From the IMG/VR virus record IMGVR_UViG_3300020125_000519, positions 1-43,857 of that record: a stretch of 43,857 nucleotides of DNA; one strand, written 5' to 3'. Below the pieces are notes generated by a model. It searched no databases. It was not told where the DNA came from and was given only the letters and a program-made list of their open reading frames with translations. This DNA is from a virus. Positions 8,316 to 16,414 of this stretch are shown here, in pieces (within the stretch, counting starts at the first letter, position 1; each line of letters starts with the position of its first letter). The position numbers and the translations under genes were made by a program.

Positions 8316-9401
8316 CTAATGCCCCTGGTTGTCGAGCTGGTTCTGAACGGCGGCCAGACGCTTTGCTGTGGCGTCTGCTATGGCCTCTGGCGGCCCGTTC
8401 CCATGCACGTTGACGTTGATGTTGTTGGTGACGTTCTTTGGTCCCCCTGCAGGAGCTGGCACGCCAGCCATGGCGCTGCCCGTGTTGACGAGGAAGTCCG
8501 TCAGCCATTTGGGGAGGTGGTCTTCAAGAAAACTTCCCGCCTTATTTGCACCTGGGGCGATGTACTTCTTTTCCAGCAAACCAAAAACGGAGTTCCCGCC
8601 ACGAGCGTACACGGCCAGGTCTTCAAACACGGCCAAGAGCGCAAGCGCAGCGGTGGCGATCGGTGCAAACGCCACACCCAAGGCCACGACGGCCGCAATG
8701 ATCCCAGGCCACCAGAAGTGGAGCTGACGGAAGCTGTTGATGATGCCTTCCATGGCGGTGAGGAAATGGTAGGCGACGTCGATGCCGAAGTATTTAAACT
8801 CGAGTCCCATGCTGACCAGGGACTGCTTCGTTTTCAAAAATTGGGTCTGTTGCTCGGTGGTGAGGCCGCGCGTGGTCTTGGCGAGCTTGGCGAATTCGTC
8901 GTTCGATAACCGCAGGAGGTTGATCATGTCCGGCGTGATGCCCATCTGCGCCGCGAGGTTGGTCATGGTGGCGGCGTCGTACTTGCCCATCTTCCCACGC
9001 AATTGTGTCAGCACGTCAAAGGCGTTTCCCCGCGGGGAAATCCCCAGCATTTGGAATGGTGAAATGTTTCCGCGACCGAGTTTTATCTCGGCGAGGTTAC
9101 GTTGGAGAGCGCTGACGGATCCCGCCACGGCCTCGGCTGATACATTGGCCTGTTGGGCGACAAGCTGCCAGCGTTGGAGTTCTTGGGAGGAGAGGCCGGT
9201 TTGATTGGTGAACATCTGGAACCCGATCGCAATGTTGGTGGCCTCGGTTCCGAGCTTGATCAGCTCTGCGGTCATTCCAGCAATCGATGCGATGTTGGAA
9301 AGGGATGCAAGCTTTAGCTGTCCCAGGTCGCCGATGAAATCATTGAGAGTCTTATTGTCGGCATTGACTCCGATCGAAATGAAAAGCTCACCAATATTCA
9401 C
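8316..9401 (-). CDS. Short tail tape-measure protein
   Basis: A 361-residue protein that begins with GTG; a strong GGGAGGA site supports this start. It is alpha-helical throughout, with a hydrophobic segment near residues 225 to 260 (WWPGIIAAVVALGVAFAPIATAALALLAVF), a Gly/Pro-rich C-terminal part and an NNINVNVHG strand. It follows the frameshifting chaperone, as tape measures do. It is unusually short; by the usual rule of about 1.5 angstrom per residue the tail would be only about 50 to 60 nm. Confidence 0.85.
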   Translation of the reverse strand: MNIGELFISIGVNADNKTLNDFIGDLGQLKLASLSNIASIAGMTAELIKLGTEATNIAIGFQMFTNQTGLSSQELQRWQLVAQQANVSAEAVAGSVSALQRNLAEIKLGRGNISPFQMLGISPRGNAFDVLTQLRGKMGKYDAATMTNLAAQMGITPDMINLLRLSNDEFAKLAKTTRGLTTEQQTQFLKTKQSLVSMGLEFKYFGIDVAYHFLTAMEGIINSFRQLHFWWPGIIAAVVALGVAFAPIATAALALLAVFEDLAVYARGGNSVFGLLEKKYIAPGANKAGSFLEDHLPKWLTDFLVNTGSAMAGVPAPAGGPKNVTNNINVNVHGNGPPEAIADATAKRLAAVQNQLDNQGH

Positions 9402-9592
9402 TAACGATCCTCCCTGTTAATTTCAGCGTAGGTTCTCTCGTACTCTGCGCAGAAATTTTCGTAATGGATGATTGCGATCACGTGGTCAGCTCTCATCTTC
9501 AAAATTGTTTCTGGGTCGCCCCCTCCATACTGCCCTCGCGCAAGTCTAACCGCCACCACCAAAGCCTCGTCCATCTCCGCATCGATTTTTAC
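9401..9592 (-). CDS. Tail assembly chaperone, -1 frame extension (GT-like)
   Basis: A 63-codon open frame without a start codon of its own. It begins exactly in the -1 frame at the slippery site of the upstream chaperone and ends with TAG, whose G also begins the GTG of the tape measure. The sequence, VKIDAEMDEALVVAVRLARG and onward, is rich in charged and helical residues with normal codon use and covers the whole gap between chaperone and tape measure. Phage lambda makes gpGT by the same arrangement, and the longer form recruits the tape measure. The fusion would be about 199 residues long. Confidence 0.8.
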   Translation of the reverse strand, partial: VKIDAEMDEALVVAVRLARGQYGGGDPETILKMRADHVIAIIHYENFCAEYERTYAEINREDR

Positions 9593-9999
9593 TTTGGGGA
9601 GTTTTGTTTTTTCGCGAGATAAGTTTTCAACGTGGAAAGGGCTTGGACGAAAAAAGGCTGACAGTTCACAGCGATGATGTGTCCGCAGATCGAAACGTAG
9701 TCGCCGCGAAGCGCCTCACCTATTTTTGTATCATCGAACAACGCCGGCGTTATCTTGGTGCCGTCGTAGGTCGCGCGCTCCATACACCGCATGAGCAACC
9801 GATCCACCTCATCTGATGTGGCGGCGTTCACAAGCACATCCTTCAACACCGTCACGTCCATGCTCATGATATCGTCGGCAAGTTTCACACCCGCTGTCGA
9901 TTTGATGATCGCCTTGGTCAACGCTTTTGCGTCCTGAAAATCAGCGACGGTCACGTGAAGCTTCGCGCCGCTCCCTAAATCAAAGTCCTGGTCTGGCAT
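9589..9999 (-). CDS. Tail assembly chaperone (G-like)
   Basis: A 136-residue mostly helical acidic protein located between tail tube and tape measure, the position of tail assembly chaperones in nearly all long-tailed phages. A GGAGGAGAC site precedes the ATG. Segments such as DAKALTKAIIKSTAGVKL and the cysteine-containing core VSICGHIIAVNCQPFF resemble chaperones of this place. It ends in a slippery heptamer followed by TAA, so a fraction of ribosomes should produce the longer fusion. It is absent from mature virions in known phages. Confidence 0.82.
   Translation of the reverse strand: MPDQDFDLGSGAKLHVTVADFQDAKALTKAIIKSTAGVKLADDIMSMDVTVLKDVLVNAATSDEVDRLLMRCMERATYDGTKITPALFDDTKIGEALRGDYVSICGHIIAVNCQPFFVQALSTLKTYLAKKQNSPK
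9592..9598 (-). promoter_or_regulatory. Programmed -1 frameshift site CCCAAAG
   Basis: On the minus strand the last codons of the chaperone read TCC CCA AAG TAA. The seven bases C CCA AAG form a canonical X XXY YYZ slippery heptamer in the right frame, immediately before the stop codon. A slip to CCC AAA continues into the 63-codon extension that ends at the tape-measure start. I did not find an obvious stimulating hairpin. Confidence 0.8.
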
Positions 10000-10024
10000 T
10001 GTCTCCTCCTCCGTCTACAAAAAA

Positions 10025-10480
10025 CTATTGGATCGATTTACCGCTATTGCCGAAGTTCATCATGTACACGGCCACCGATTGCTCGGTGTCGCCTTCGGTG
10101 CTGGTCTTTGCCTCGACTTGTTTTTTAAACACGCCGCCCGTGCCCTGGTAAACGACCGTCGACATATTGCCGGCGCCGTCACCAACGCGCTTCGAGAACG
10201 AACACGTCAGCAGGATAAATCCCGAGAAGTCGTTCTTCATTTCTTGGAGGCGTGAGTTCAGATATTTGTCGTCGGCGCTGCCAAGCAACACCCGCACTTC
10301 AACCTCAACGAGACGACCGGTCTCATTGAACGCATAGATGGTGTTTCCGTTCTTGGAGGCTTTGACCGCTGCGATGTCGTTGGGGAATGTGAGCTTGACC
10401 GCATCCTGGTCTGCGAGGTCGTTTAAGACCCTGCTGTCGATTTGAATTGTGTCCGCACCTGTTAAAGAAACCGCTGGCAT
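10025..10480 (-). CDS. Tail tube protein, DUF3277-like
   Basis: A 151-residue protein with a strong AGGAGGA site, directly after the sheath gene. It has the appearance of the DUF3277 tube family: an N-terminal VSLTGADTIQIDSRVLNDLADQDAVKLTFPND, the strand KNGNTIYAFNETGRLVEVEVRVLLGSADD, and a late FKKQVEAKTSTEGDTEQSVAVYMMNFG. Tube proteins stack as hexamers inside the sheath. Order sheath, tube, chaperone, tape measure is complete here. Confidence 0.85.
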   Translation of the reverse strand: MPAVSLTGADTIQIDSRVLNDLADQDAVKLTFPNDIAAVKASKNGNTIYAFNETGRLVEVEVRVLLGSADDKYLNSRLQEMKNDFSGFILLTCSFSKRVGDGAGNMSTVVYQGTGGVFKKQVEAKTSTEGDTEQSVAVYMMNFGNSGKSIQ

Positions 10481-10492
10481 AATTTATTCCTC

Positions 10493-11635
10493 CTAGAGAT
10501 TGACGTTCACGATCACGTTTGATTTTTGGATCGCGCCCTGTGCCTTGACTGCTATTTGAACGAGAGGAGCCACGCGTGCTTCTCGGTCCGCTTGAGATTG
10601 TTGCGATATTGGCTTGGAGTAAACGTAATACCCGATGCCAGCGACGGATCGAATGAGCGACGCCGGGTCACCGAACACGAGTGAAGATGTCCAGAGTCCA
10701 GCACCGATGAATCCGTTCGATACAAATTGATCGCAAACCTTTCGGTACACGTTTTTGAGTCCTTCCATTCCAGGTTCCGTCTGTGGAATCTTGGTGCTGG
10801 TGCTGCGCAGGTAATTGAAGCCGGCAACCTGCAGAGCGAATTTGAGAGCCAGCTCGTTGTAAATTTCGTCGTAGAACGTATTGGCTCCGCTCGTGAAAAG
10901 CGAAGGCACGCCAGCGATGTTCACGTAGGTGTCGACGCCAGCCGTGACGGCCGCATTGAGCTGGGTCTGGTCGATCGTTGGATCCGGTTCGATGGTGGCC
11001 AGCACTTTCAAGTGCATGGTCTGAGTTGTGTTCGATCCCGAGAAGTCCGTCGAGAGTGCGCGACCCGCGTAGGCCGCTGCCATGGCCTGGGTGTCCAGGG
11101 GAACGCTGTCGTTGTAATAGAGACCGCGCGTGTGCGTCTTGCCCGTCGTGCGCAGGAGATCCAAGAGGCCACCAGGCGCATAGGACGATTGCAGGGACGA
11201 CGCATAGAAGAAAAGTTTGTCGAGCGTTTGGATGTACGTGGTCAACGTGGCGAATGTCGTTCCGTCGATTTCTTCGTCGACGATGACGCCGAAATAATAA
11301 ACCAAGTTGATGGTTCGCACAATGCACGCTTCGATTGTTTCAAGGCTCGGCGTTTGCAGGCGCGGGATGATCGTCAGGTAACCGCCTGTCGACAACGGAT
11401 TCGGTTGCTGCGCAAAAAAGGCCGCAGCGATGGCGAACGCGTTTGATCCGCTTCCGAAGTCGGTGGCAACGTCTGTCGAGTTCGTGTAAATCCTGAACGC
11501 TTCGTTCTCATCCCAATCGAGTGGTACCTCTTGGGAGATAAGCGCGCAGGTGTTGATGTTGGGCAAACCAAGATTGGCCGGTGTCCCGATGATCGTAATG
11601 TTGATTACGTTTGTTAGATCGAGTTGATTAGACAT
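10493..11635 (-). CDS. Contractile tail sheath protein, DUF3383-like
   Basis: A protein of about 380 residues. I place the start at 11635 because it has a GGAGGA site and overlaps the previous stop by eight bases; an upstream in-frame start at 11668 lacks a site. The sequence begins MSNQLDLTNVINITI, continues with ALISQEVPLDWDENEAFRIYTNSTDVATDFGSGSNAFAIAAAFFAQ and ends with a beta strand (KSNVIVNVNL), all typical of DUF3383 sheath-like proteins. It is the main evidence that the tail contracts. Neighbours are neck terminator and tail tube. Confidence 0.87.
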   Translation of the reverse strand: MSNQLDLTNVINITIIGTPANLGLPNINTCALISQEVPLDWDENEAFRIYTNSTDVATDFGSGSNAFAIAAAFFAQQPNPLSTGGYLTIIPRLQTPSLETIEACIVRTINLVYYFGVIVDEEIDGTTFATLTTYIQTLDKLFFYASSLQSSYAPGGLLDLLRTTGKTHTRGLYYNDSVPLDTQAMAAAYAGRALSTDFSGSNTTQTMHLKVLATIEPDPTIDQTQLNAAVTAGVDTYVNIAGVPSLFTSGANTFYDEIYNELALKFALQVAGFNYLRSTSTKIPQTEPGMEGLKNVYRKVCDQFVSNGFIGAGLWTSSLVFGDPASLIRSVAGIGYYVYSKPISQQSQADREARVAPLVQIAVKAQGAIQKSNVIVNVNL

Positions 11636-12131
11636 TAACGTGTTCCTCCACATTTCGGAATTGATCAAAGTAAGTGGGGAACCTTTCTATTATCGAAAGG
11701 GACGTTGCCGCCACTGTGATCGTGAATCGATTTAAAATCTTCGTCTCTTCCAAACTCGCGGTGTTCACAAAATCACCTGGGATGCGACCGAGCTGAAAAT
11801 TATATTTTTCCTGTTGCTGTTCGCAGTACACCGACGCAATGCACGCGATCACTTCTTCCTTCCGTAAACGCGCCGACGAATCGAAACTCATTATGTCAAT
11901 TTGGATAAGCTCATGCATCGTTGTTGAGATCGTTTCGATGTTCGTGTCTGAGTCAAATGTGCTGACGTTGCCGATGGCCTTGCCGCTGACGACGGAGAGC
12001 GCAATGTACAGATCGGCCACGGGTGGAATTTCAAACCCCGAGTACGCAAGCATGATTTGGTCGTCGCGGAGCTTCATCTGATTTTTCAGAATGTCTCCGA
12101 GTACCTTGATCACCTCACGCTGTTCACTCAT
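11628..12131 (-). CDS. Neck/tail terminator protein
   Basis: A 167-residue protein similar in layout to phage neck terminators (LIC_12616-like/gp12-like): an N-terminal helix (REVIKVLGDILKNQ), then paired strands QIMLAYSGFEIPPVADLYIALSVV and TTMHELIQIDIMSFDSSARLRKEEVIACI, with a final beta region. Such proteins cap the tube at the neck. The start overlaps the preceding gene by eight bases (ATGAGTGA). Confidence 0.7.
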   Translation of the reverse strand: MSEQREVIKVLGDILKNQMKLRDDQIMLAYSGFEIPPVADLYIALSVVSGKAIGNVSTFDSDTNIETISTTMHELIQIDIMSFDSSARLRKEEVIACIASVYCEQQQEKYNFQLGRIPGDFVNTASLEETKILNRFTITVAATSLSIIERFPTYFDQFRNVEEHVNV

Positions 12132-12465
12132 TGGGCACTCCCTGCGTCAGTTCGTATTCGTAATAGCCAGCGCCATTCCAGTCGGACTTGCGCATGACGC
12201 GGTACGTCTTCTCGTCAGCATCCATGAGGATCGCGTTCAATTCAAGAGGCTGCGTTGTCCAGAGGTTGTACCATTTCCATTGTCGGTCGCCTTCTGGCTT
12301 CACCAAAAGTTTTGTGGGCGGTATCGGTTCCAGCACGCCCTGAAAGCTCGTATCCAGCACCTTGTCCTCTTCCACCTCGAAATCGACGATGGCCTTGTTC
12401 ACTACGCGAAATGTGACAGCGGTTCCCCAATCCCACATGGCCTCGGCTACCGATGGGAAGCTCAC
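12124..12465 (-). CDS. Head-tail joining (head closure/collar-like) protein
   Basis: A 113-residue beta-rich protein. It starts with GTG in a GTGA overlap with the previous stop. The sequence contains QGVLEPIPPTKLLVKPEGDRQWKWYNLWTTQPLELN and a YRVMRKSDWNGAGYYEYEL end, features common in small collar or stopper proteins coded between connector and sheath. No family-specific motif is visible, so the call rests mostly on position. Confidence 0.55.
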   Translation of the reverse strand: MSFPSVAEAMWDWGTAVTFRVVNKAIVDFEVEEDKVLDTSFQGVLEPIPPTKLLVKPEGDRQWKWYNLWTTQPLELNAILMDADEKTYRVMRKSDWNGAGYYEYELTQGVPNE

Positions 12466-12992
12466 GACGCCGTCGCCTTGGTGACGCGGTAATCGATCGA
12501 ACGCCGCAAGGCACCGGTATCAATCAAAGGAGAGTCCGAACCCTTGCGACGAATGGTAGAGGGTCGGTCCGCCTTCCACGTTCCGAAGCCACGTGTGGAA
12601 AACGCTCGAGTGATGGCGGCCACGCACGCAATTCCGATCTTGAGAAGCACAGGTCTCAAATTTTTACTTTTGACGATCTCAACATCCACATCCGCGGCCT
12701 TCACGTCTTTTACAATGCGCTCTGCTTCGTGGTGAATCGGTGCGCGAAGGAAAGAACGCATTGGAATGTTCTTGGAGTGGGATCCAAATTCGTGGATGGC
12801 ACCAAGCTCAGCGTTGCTGAGATAATTTCCTCCAGCGTGTAAAGTTTTAGACCGAGACGTTTTAGATGAATAGGTGCGCATTGCCTTACGCCCCATGATG
12901 CCCACCTGCACGACGTTCTTGTCGGAGAAGGCTTTCACGAAGTCGTTCAGACCTTTGAAATTGGAATTGATGGAGAGCTTTTTACTGGACAA
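12462..12992 (-). CDS. Tail completion/virion morphogenesis protein (gp10-like)
   Basis: A 176-residue basic protein that starts at TTG with a GGGGAGG site eight bases upstream. The motif IHEFGSHSKNIPMRSFLRAP and the end SPLIDTGALRRSIDYRV are diagnostic of the HK97 gp10/virion morphogenesis type of head-tail joining protein. It lies between the DUF4054 connector and the collar-like protein. It overlaps the preceding gene by eleven bases. Confidence 0.83.
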   Translation of the reverse strand: MSSKKLSINSNFKGLNDFVKAFSDKNVVQVGIMGRKAMRTYSSKTSRSKTLHAGGNYLSNAELGAIHEFGSHSKNIPMRSFLRAPIHHEAERIVKDVKAADVDVEIVKSKNLRPVLLKIGIACVAAITRAFSTRGFGTWKADRPSTIRRKGSDSPLIDTGALRRSIDYRVTKATAS

Positions 12993-13458
12993 AGCTGGCC
13001 GCCTCCCCTGTATCCGTGAGTCCTGGGAGGAGAACCATATTGCCCACCAGGCGGGGTGCGGCCATTTGGAGATAGCGTTGTCCGTAGTCGGTGCGCATGA
13101 ATTGGTTCAGCACAGGGCTTTCGACGACGGATTGGGGGATGGCGTAATTGACGGAAACCTGGCCAACGGACTTAGACGATTGGATGCCACCGCCCTTGTT
13201 GTTTATCCCCTGGCCGGTCGGCTTCGATTGCAAGCCGCCGGCCATCTGGATATTCAAAACCAGGCAATGAGCGCTCACCAATAGGAAGGCGAGTTTCGTC
13301 TCATCATCGCTTGACCACAAGTTTCCGTTGAACAGGGAGTTGCCCTGTACCATCGCTCGAGTTATGTCAACGTCACGAACGGTACTGAGACCCGTACCGT
13401 AGATGAAATCCCTGTCAAACTCCGATTTAAAATCGGCAACGTTGGCAGGGAAAGTCAT
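12982..13458 (-). CDS. Head-tail connector, DUF4054-like
   Basis: A 158-residue protein with the pattern of DUF4054 connectors: a start MTFPANVADFKSEFDRDF, the helical core with DDETKLAFLLVSAHCLVLNI, a Gly-rich loop, then VGQVSVNYAIP and a C-terminal SPVLNQFMRTDYGQRYLQMAAPR helix with a late AAP(R) turn. It probably forms the adaptor ring under the portal. The start follows the preceding stop as TAAATG. Confidence 0.83.
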   Translation of the reverse strand: MTFPANVADFKSEFDRDFIYGTGLSTVRDVDITRAMVQGNSLFNGNLWSSDDETKLAFLLVSAHCLVLNIQMAGGLQSKPTGQGINNKGGGIQSSKSVGQVSVNYAIPQSVVESPVLNQFMRTDYGQRYLQMAAPRLVGNMVLLPGLTDTGEAASFVQ

Positions 13459-13773
13459 TTATTTGTGGCCTTTGCTACCGCCCTTTCCAGCGTCCTTGTC
13501 GGATTCGGCAAGTTCTTTTTTAGCGGCGGCGAGTTCTTCCTTCAAAGCTTTGTTCTCGGCTTTGAGGTCATTGAGCTGTTGGCTGGCCTTTGGAGCCACG
13601 GCTTTCAGGTCAACGATGTCGAAGTAATCCATGAGCTGTTTGGCTTCGGATTCCGGCACTTCGACGGATTGCTTCGGGTGCAATTTTCCCACAGATGTGT
13701 CGTAGGAACGCTGCCCTTTGTTGAATACGGCGACGAGTTTCTCGTCCTTTTTGTCAGACGCTTTATCGGTCAT
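13459..13773 (-). CDS. Small coiled-coil protein after the capsid gene
   Basis: A 104-residue charged protein with a GGAGGAG site. The N-terminal half has beta character (KLVAVFNKGQRSYDTSVGKLHPKQSVEVPESEAKQLMDYF), like small proteins that often follow phage capsid genes. Residues about 65 to 90 form a coiled coil of Lys, Glu, Ala and Leu, and the end is Gly/Lys-rich. Function unknown; a head-associated role is likely from position. Confidence 0.65.
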   Translation of the reverse strand: MTDKASDKKDEKLVAVFNKGQRSYDTSVGKLHPKQSVEVPESEAKQLMDYFDIVDLKAVAPKASQQLNDLKAENKALKEELAAAKKELAESDKDAGKGGSKGHK

Positions 13774-13800
13774 GAGATCTCCTCCGGTGTTTTTTTAAAG

Positions 13801-14865
13801 TTAGCTGTGGTCGAAATACAGGACTTCGGCGGGACGATATGCAATCGCGCCCGTGAATTGTCCAGCTCCCACACCCTGGAATTGGAAGTTGTTCGCGGTA
13901 CCAGCCGGCGTCAACACGAAGTCAACGGGCAAGTCCATTTTGATGGTGTCGGGATCGTTGCGGTACAAGCAGTAACGATATTTTCCAACAGAGCTGACGT
14001 AGCCAGCGTTCTGCGCAGCGTCACCATAGGCCAACCCATAAATCTTGAAGTTCGGGTTCTGGGTGGCTTTCTTGAAGGCGTCGAGCAAGTAGTCGATTTG
14101 GCTGACCACAGGGAAACCTGACGCAATCGGTGTCACCATTCCCAGCCAGTCACTCATCGGGATTTCAAAGGTGTCGGGCAACACGGTGTTGTTCGAGTTC
14201 GCAAAGTAAGCGGCCAAGATGGTCGAAACCAAGGTGGCGAATGCGGATGCGGACAACGAGCTGATGTTGGCGGTGATGACGGAGGTGTTCGAGTTCACCT
14301 GCGGGTTCGTGAGCAACCCCGGCATGTTGGTCAGGTCAGGAGCGAATCCCAAGAAGCTGACTTTCTGGATACCCAAGTCCCATTGTTTCTTGAGGGTTTC
14401 CATTTTGCTGGACACCACGTCCCAATTGCTGGCGGCGAGCGCTTTCTGCACTTCGGGGATGGTGTACTGATAGCCCTTCGCCCAGGTGGCGATCTTCGCC
14501 GAGACTGGCGCGGTGGCCACATCAACCGTCGAAATCTGCGACGGGCCGGAGGCGGTGTTGATTACGCCGGTTTCAAACGGACCGGAGAGTTCAAACACTC
14601 GGTTCGTTTTGATGTCTTCCATCCAGGCTCCGGTACCAGGAACCACGGGCACGTAATCCGCGAACGGTACTTCATAAAACTTCTGCTTCAAGACCTGCGC
14701 ACGGATCTGCGTGGTCGTTTGGATTGTGTATTGGTAACCAAGTGAGGTCGTGTCCACGTCTCCATTGGAGTTCACCAATTGCATTCCCATCGACGGATTC
14801 CAGGGAATGTTGTTGTTGCGGAGTTCGACTCCGCGCTGAAGTGTTTTTGATTTCATGGTATTCAT
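13801..14865 (-). CDS. Major capsid protein, DUF2184-like
   Basis: A protein of about 354 residues with the features of the DUF2184 capsid family (HK97 fold): YQYTIQTTTQIRAQVLKQKFYEVPFADYVPV near the N-terminus, then TWAKGYQYTIPEVQKALAASN, a DLGIQKVSFLG segment, and a C-terminal IAYRPAEVLYFDHS. It is preceded by decoration protein and protease-scaffold, as expected. Two starts are possible: 14865 has AAGGAG only two bases upstream, while 14856 has it at eleven bases. Confidence 0.9.
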   Translation of the reverse strand: MNTMKSKTLQRGVELRNNNIPWNPSMGMQLVNSNGDVDTTSLGYQYTIQTTTQIRAQVLKQKFYEVPFADYVPVVPGTGAWMEDIKTNRVFELSGPFETGVINTASGPSQISTVDVATAPVSAKIATWAKGYQYTIPEVQKALAASNWDVVSSKMETLKKQWDLGIQKVSFLGFAPDLTNMPGLLTNPQVNSNTSVITANISSLSASAFATLVSTILAAYFANSNNTVLPDTFEIPMSDWLGMVTPIASGFPVVSQIDYLLDAFKKATQNPNFKIYGLAYGDAAQNAGYVSSVGKYRYCLYRNDPDTIKMDLPVDFVLTPAGTANNFQFQGVGAGQFTGAIAYRPAEVLYFDHS

Positions 14866-14879
14866 TTCTCCTTTAGAGG

Positions 14880-15335
14880 TTAGGCGACGATCGGCGAGGT
14901 GATGATGACGCGCATCAAATTGCCGGTTGTACCTGGATCCAAAGCGATGCCCTTCTGGGCGTTGGCCGATTTGGTTATGACTTGATCGCTGCCGTTGTCT
15001 TCAACAGCGACACCTGGGGCAACCGTCGCGCCGGCAACAAGCCACAGAACCGGACCACCAAGGAATGCCACTTCGCAGAAATCGCCAGCATCAAAGCTGG
15101 ATTTTTTCACATCGAACACGATGCAACCGAGTCCGGTGTCGCCGACAGCGGCCGCCACGAATTGGGGAACGGGGCCGGTGTTGGCTGAGTCGAGTTTGAC
15201 GAAATCGCCGGGGTTAAGAGACGTGGCTTGGTTCGTGCTGATCTGTCCGGTGATGACACCGCTCTTTTGAATCTGCAGATCCGACTGACCGCGAACGGCT
15301 ACTTGCTGAAACTGATTTAGATTAAGATTTGCCAT
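14880..15335 (-). CDS. Capsid decoration/structural cement protein
   Basis: A 151-residue beta-rich protein directly before the capsid gene. It has the pattern of phage cement proteins: FQQVAVRGQSDLQIQKSGVITGQI, SLNPGDFVKLDSANTGPVPQFVAAAV, CIVFDVKKSSFDAGDFCEVAFLGGPVLWLVAGATV. Such proteins bind the outside of the capsid and stabilise it. The start has a GAGGA site. Confidence 0.75.
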   Translation of the reverse strand: MANLNLNQFQQVAVRGQSDLQIQKSGVITGQISTNQATSLNPGDFVKLDSANTGPVPQFVAAAVGDTGLGCIVFDVKKSSFDAGDFCEVAFLGGPVLWLVAGATVAPGVAVEDNGSDQVITKSANAQKGIALDPGTTGNLMRVIITSPIVA

Positions 15336-15364
15336 TTTGTTTTCCTCGCTTTTAGGATCCGCGG

Positions 15365-16414
15365 TTAGCGGGTTGTCCCGTATTTTTGACGTCCAGCTTC
15401 GACACGCTCGCGCTGGGATGTAACTTTAATCTCTTGTGGTTCCCCACGGAGTTCCGCGGCCTTTTTGAGGTCGTTGAAATGTTTGCTGCCTTTGGAATTT
15501 TCCATCTCGTCTTTCTCTTTTTTCTTTTTCTCTTCCTCGGCATTTTTGAGGTCTTCGGCTTCTTTGTCCTTTTTCTTTTTTTCTTCGTCCTCCGCGTTTT
15601 TCATGTCCTCGGCCTTTTTCTTTTTCTCTTCCTCTTCCTTATCGTTCTCGGCCTTCTCTTTTTTCTTTTTCTCTTCGTCCTCGTCGTCTGCGTTCTTGAT
15701 GGACTCGCGGTACGAATTCTTAAGCTCTGAAAGTTTGATTTCTTTCCCATCGATTTCGATGGTCGTGTCATCACCAATGGTGGCGACGCTCTTGGCGTTG
15801 TGCGCTTCTACCATGGCCTTGATGGAAACGGCTTTGCCGTCAACGTCCACCAACGTGTCGATGCCAACATTCTTCAATTCGGTTTTGTTCTTTTCCCAAA
15901 ACTTTAATTTCATATCAGATCCTCCCTTTGAGTTGAGCACCACGATCCGAGCGTCCTCATACCGAGGGTTGGCAACGATTGCGAGATGCGTGTAGCTTCC
16001 GCTAAGTACTTCTTGAGAATACGGCACGTTGTTGTACGAACCATCCTCAGTCTTGAAATTGCTGACATCGTAAGCGCACGAGACTGAATAGGCGTTGCTG
16101 CGACAATTAAATTGGGTTGCTTCGTCCCACACAATGAATTCGCACCAGTACCATCCATCTGCGGGATCGTACCATACTCTGGTGACGATGCCATCGGCGT
16201 CCGCGTTTTCATAAATGTCCGGCGCCACATCTTTGTGAACCACGTTGATGACGGGCTTGCCCACAAACGTTTGCGCCATTGCGTCCAGCGCCTCTTTGCG
16301 AACGAGAACCGTTCCGTAGTCGTCATAGGCGACCAAACCAGGGACGATAAATTTACATTTGAATTGCGCTGGCCAGCTTGAGACTGCGTTTCGACGTTCC
16401 ATAACGTCAGGCAT
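15365..16414 (-). CDS. DUF2213 prohead protease fused to scaffold region
   Basis: A 349-residue protein in two parts. Residues 1 to about 170 fit the DUF2213 phage head protease type, with FIVPGLVAYDDYGTVLVRKEAL, GKPVINVVHKDV and, near the end, SGSYTHLAIVANPRYEDARIVVL. Residues about 235 to 310 are almost only Lys and Glu with Asp, Ala and Met, an alpha-helical scaffold-like rod of repeating EEKKKK blocks. The C-terminus, RVEAGRQKYGTTR, resembles that of the protein encoded just upstream. The rod gives a striking pyrimidine bias at 15480..15700. The start overlaps the previous stop as TAATG. Confidence 0.85.
   Translation of the reverse strand: MPDVMERRNAVSSWPAQFKCKFIVPGLVAYDDYGTVLVRKEALDAMAQTFVGKPVINVVHKDVAPDIYENADADGIVTRVWYDPADGWYWCEFIVWDEATQFNCRSNAYSVSCAYDVSNFKTEDGSYNNVPYSQEVLSGSYTHLAIVANPRYEDARIVVLNSKGGSDMKLKFWEKNKTELKNVGIDTLVDVDGKAVSIKAMVEAHNAKSVATIGDDTTIEIDGKEIKLSELKNSYRESIKNADDEDEEKKKKEKAENDKEEEEKKKKAEDMKNAEDEEKKKKDKEAEDLKNAEEEKKKKEKDEMENSKGSKHFNDLKKAAELRGEPQEIKVTSQRERVEAGRQKYGTTR

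Noticed and set aside
10668-11327. Minus-strand ORF of 219 codons inside the sheath gene
   Set aside because: Rich in His, Arg and Gln, typical of a shadow frame, fully inside the sheath gene and without start signals.
10727-11446. Plus-strand ORF of 239 codons opposite the sheath gene
   Set aside because: Antisense to a well supported gene, with no domain and no start signal.
15480-15700. Pyrimidine-rich tract as a structural or replication element
   Set aside because: The tract is explained by the Lys/Glu codons of the scaffold region in the protease gene on the minus strand.
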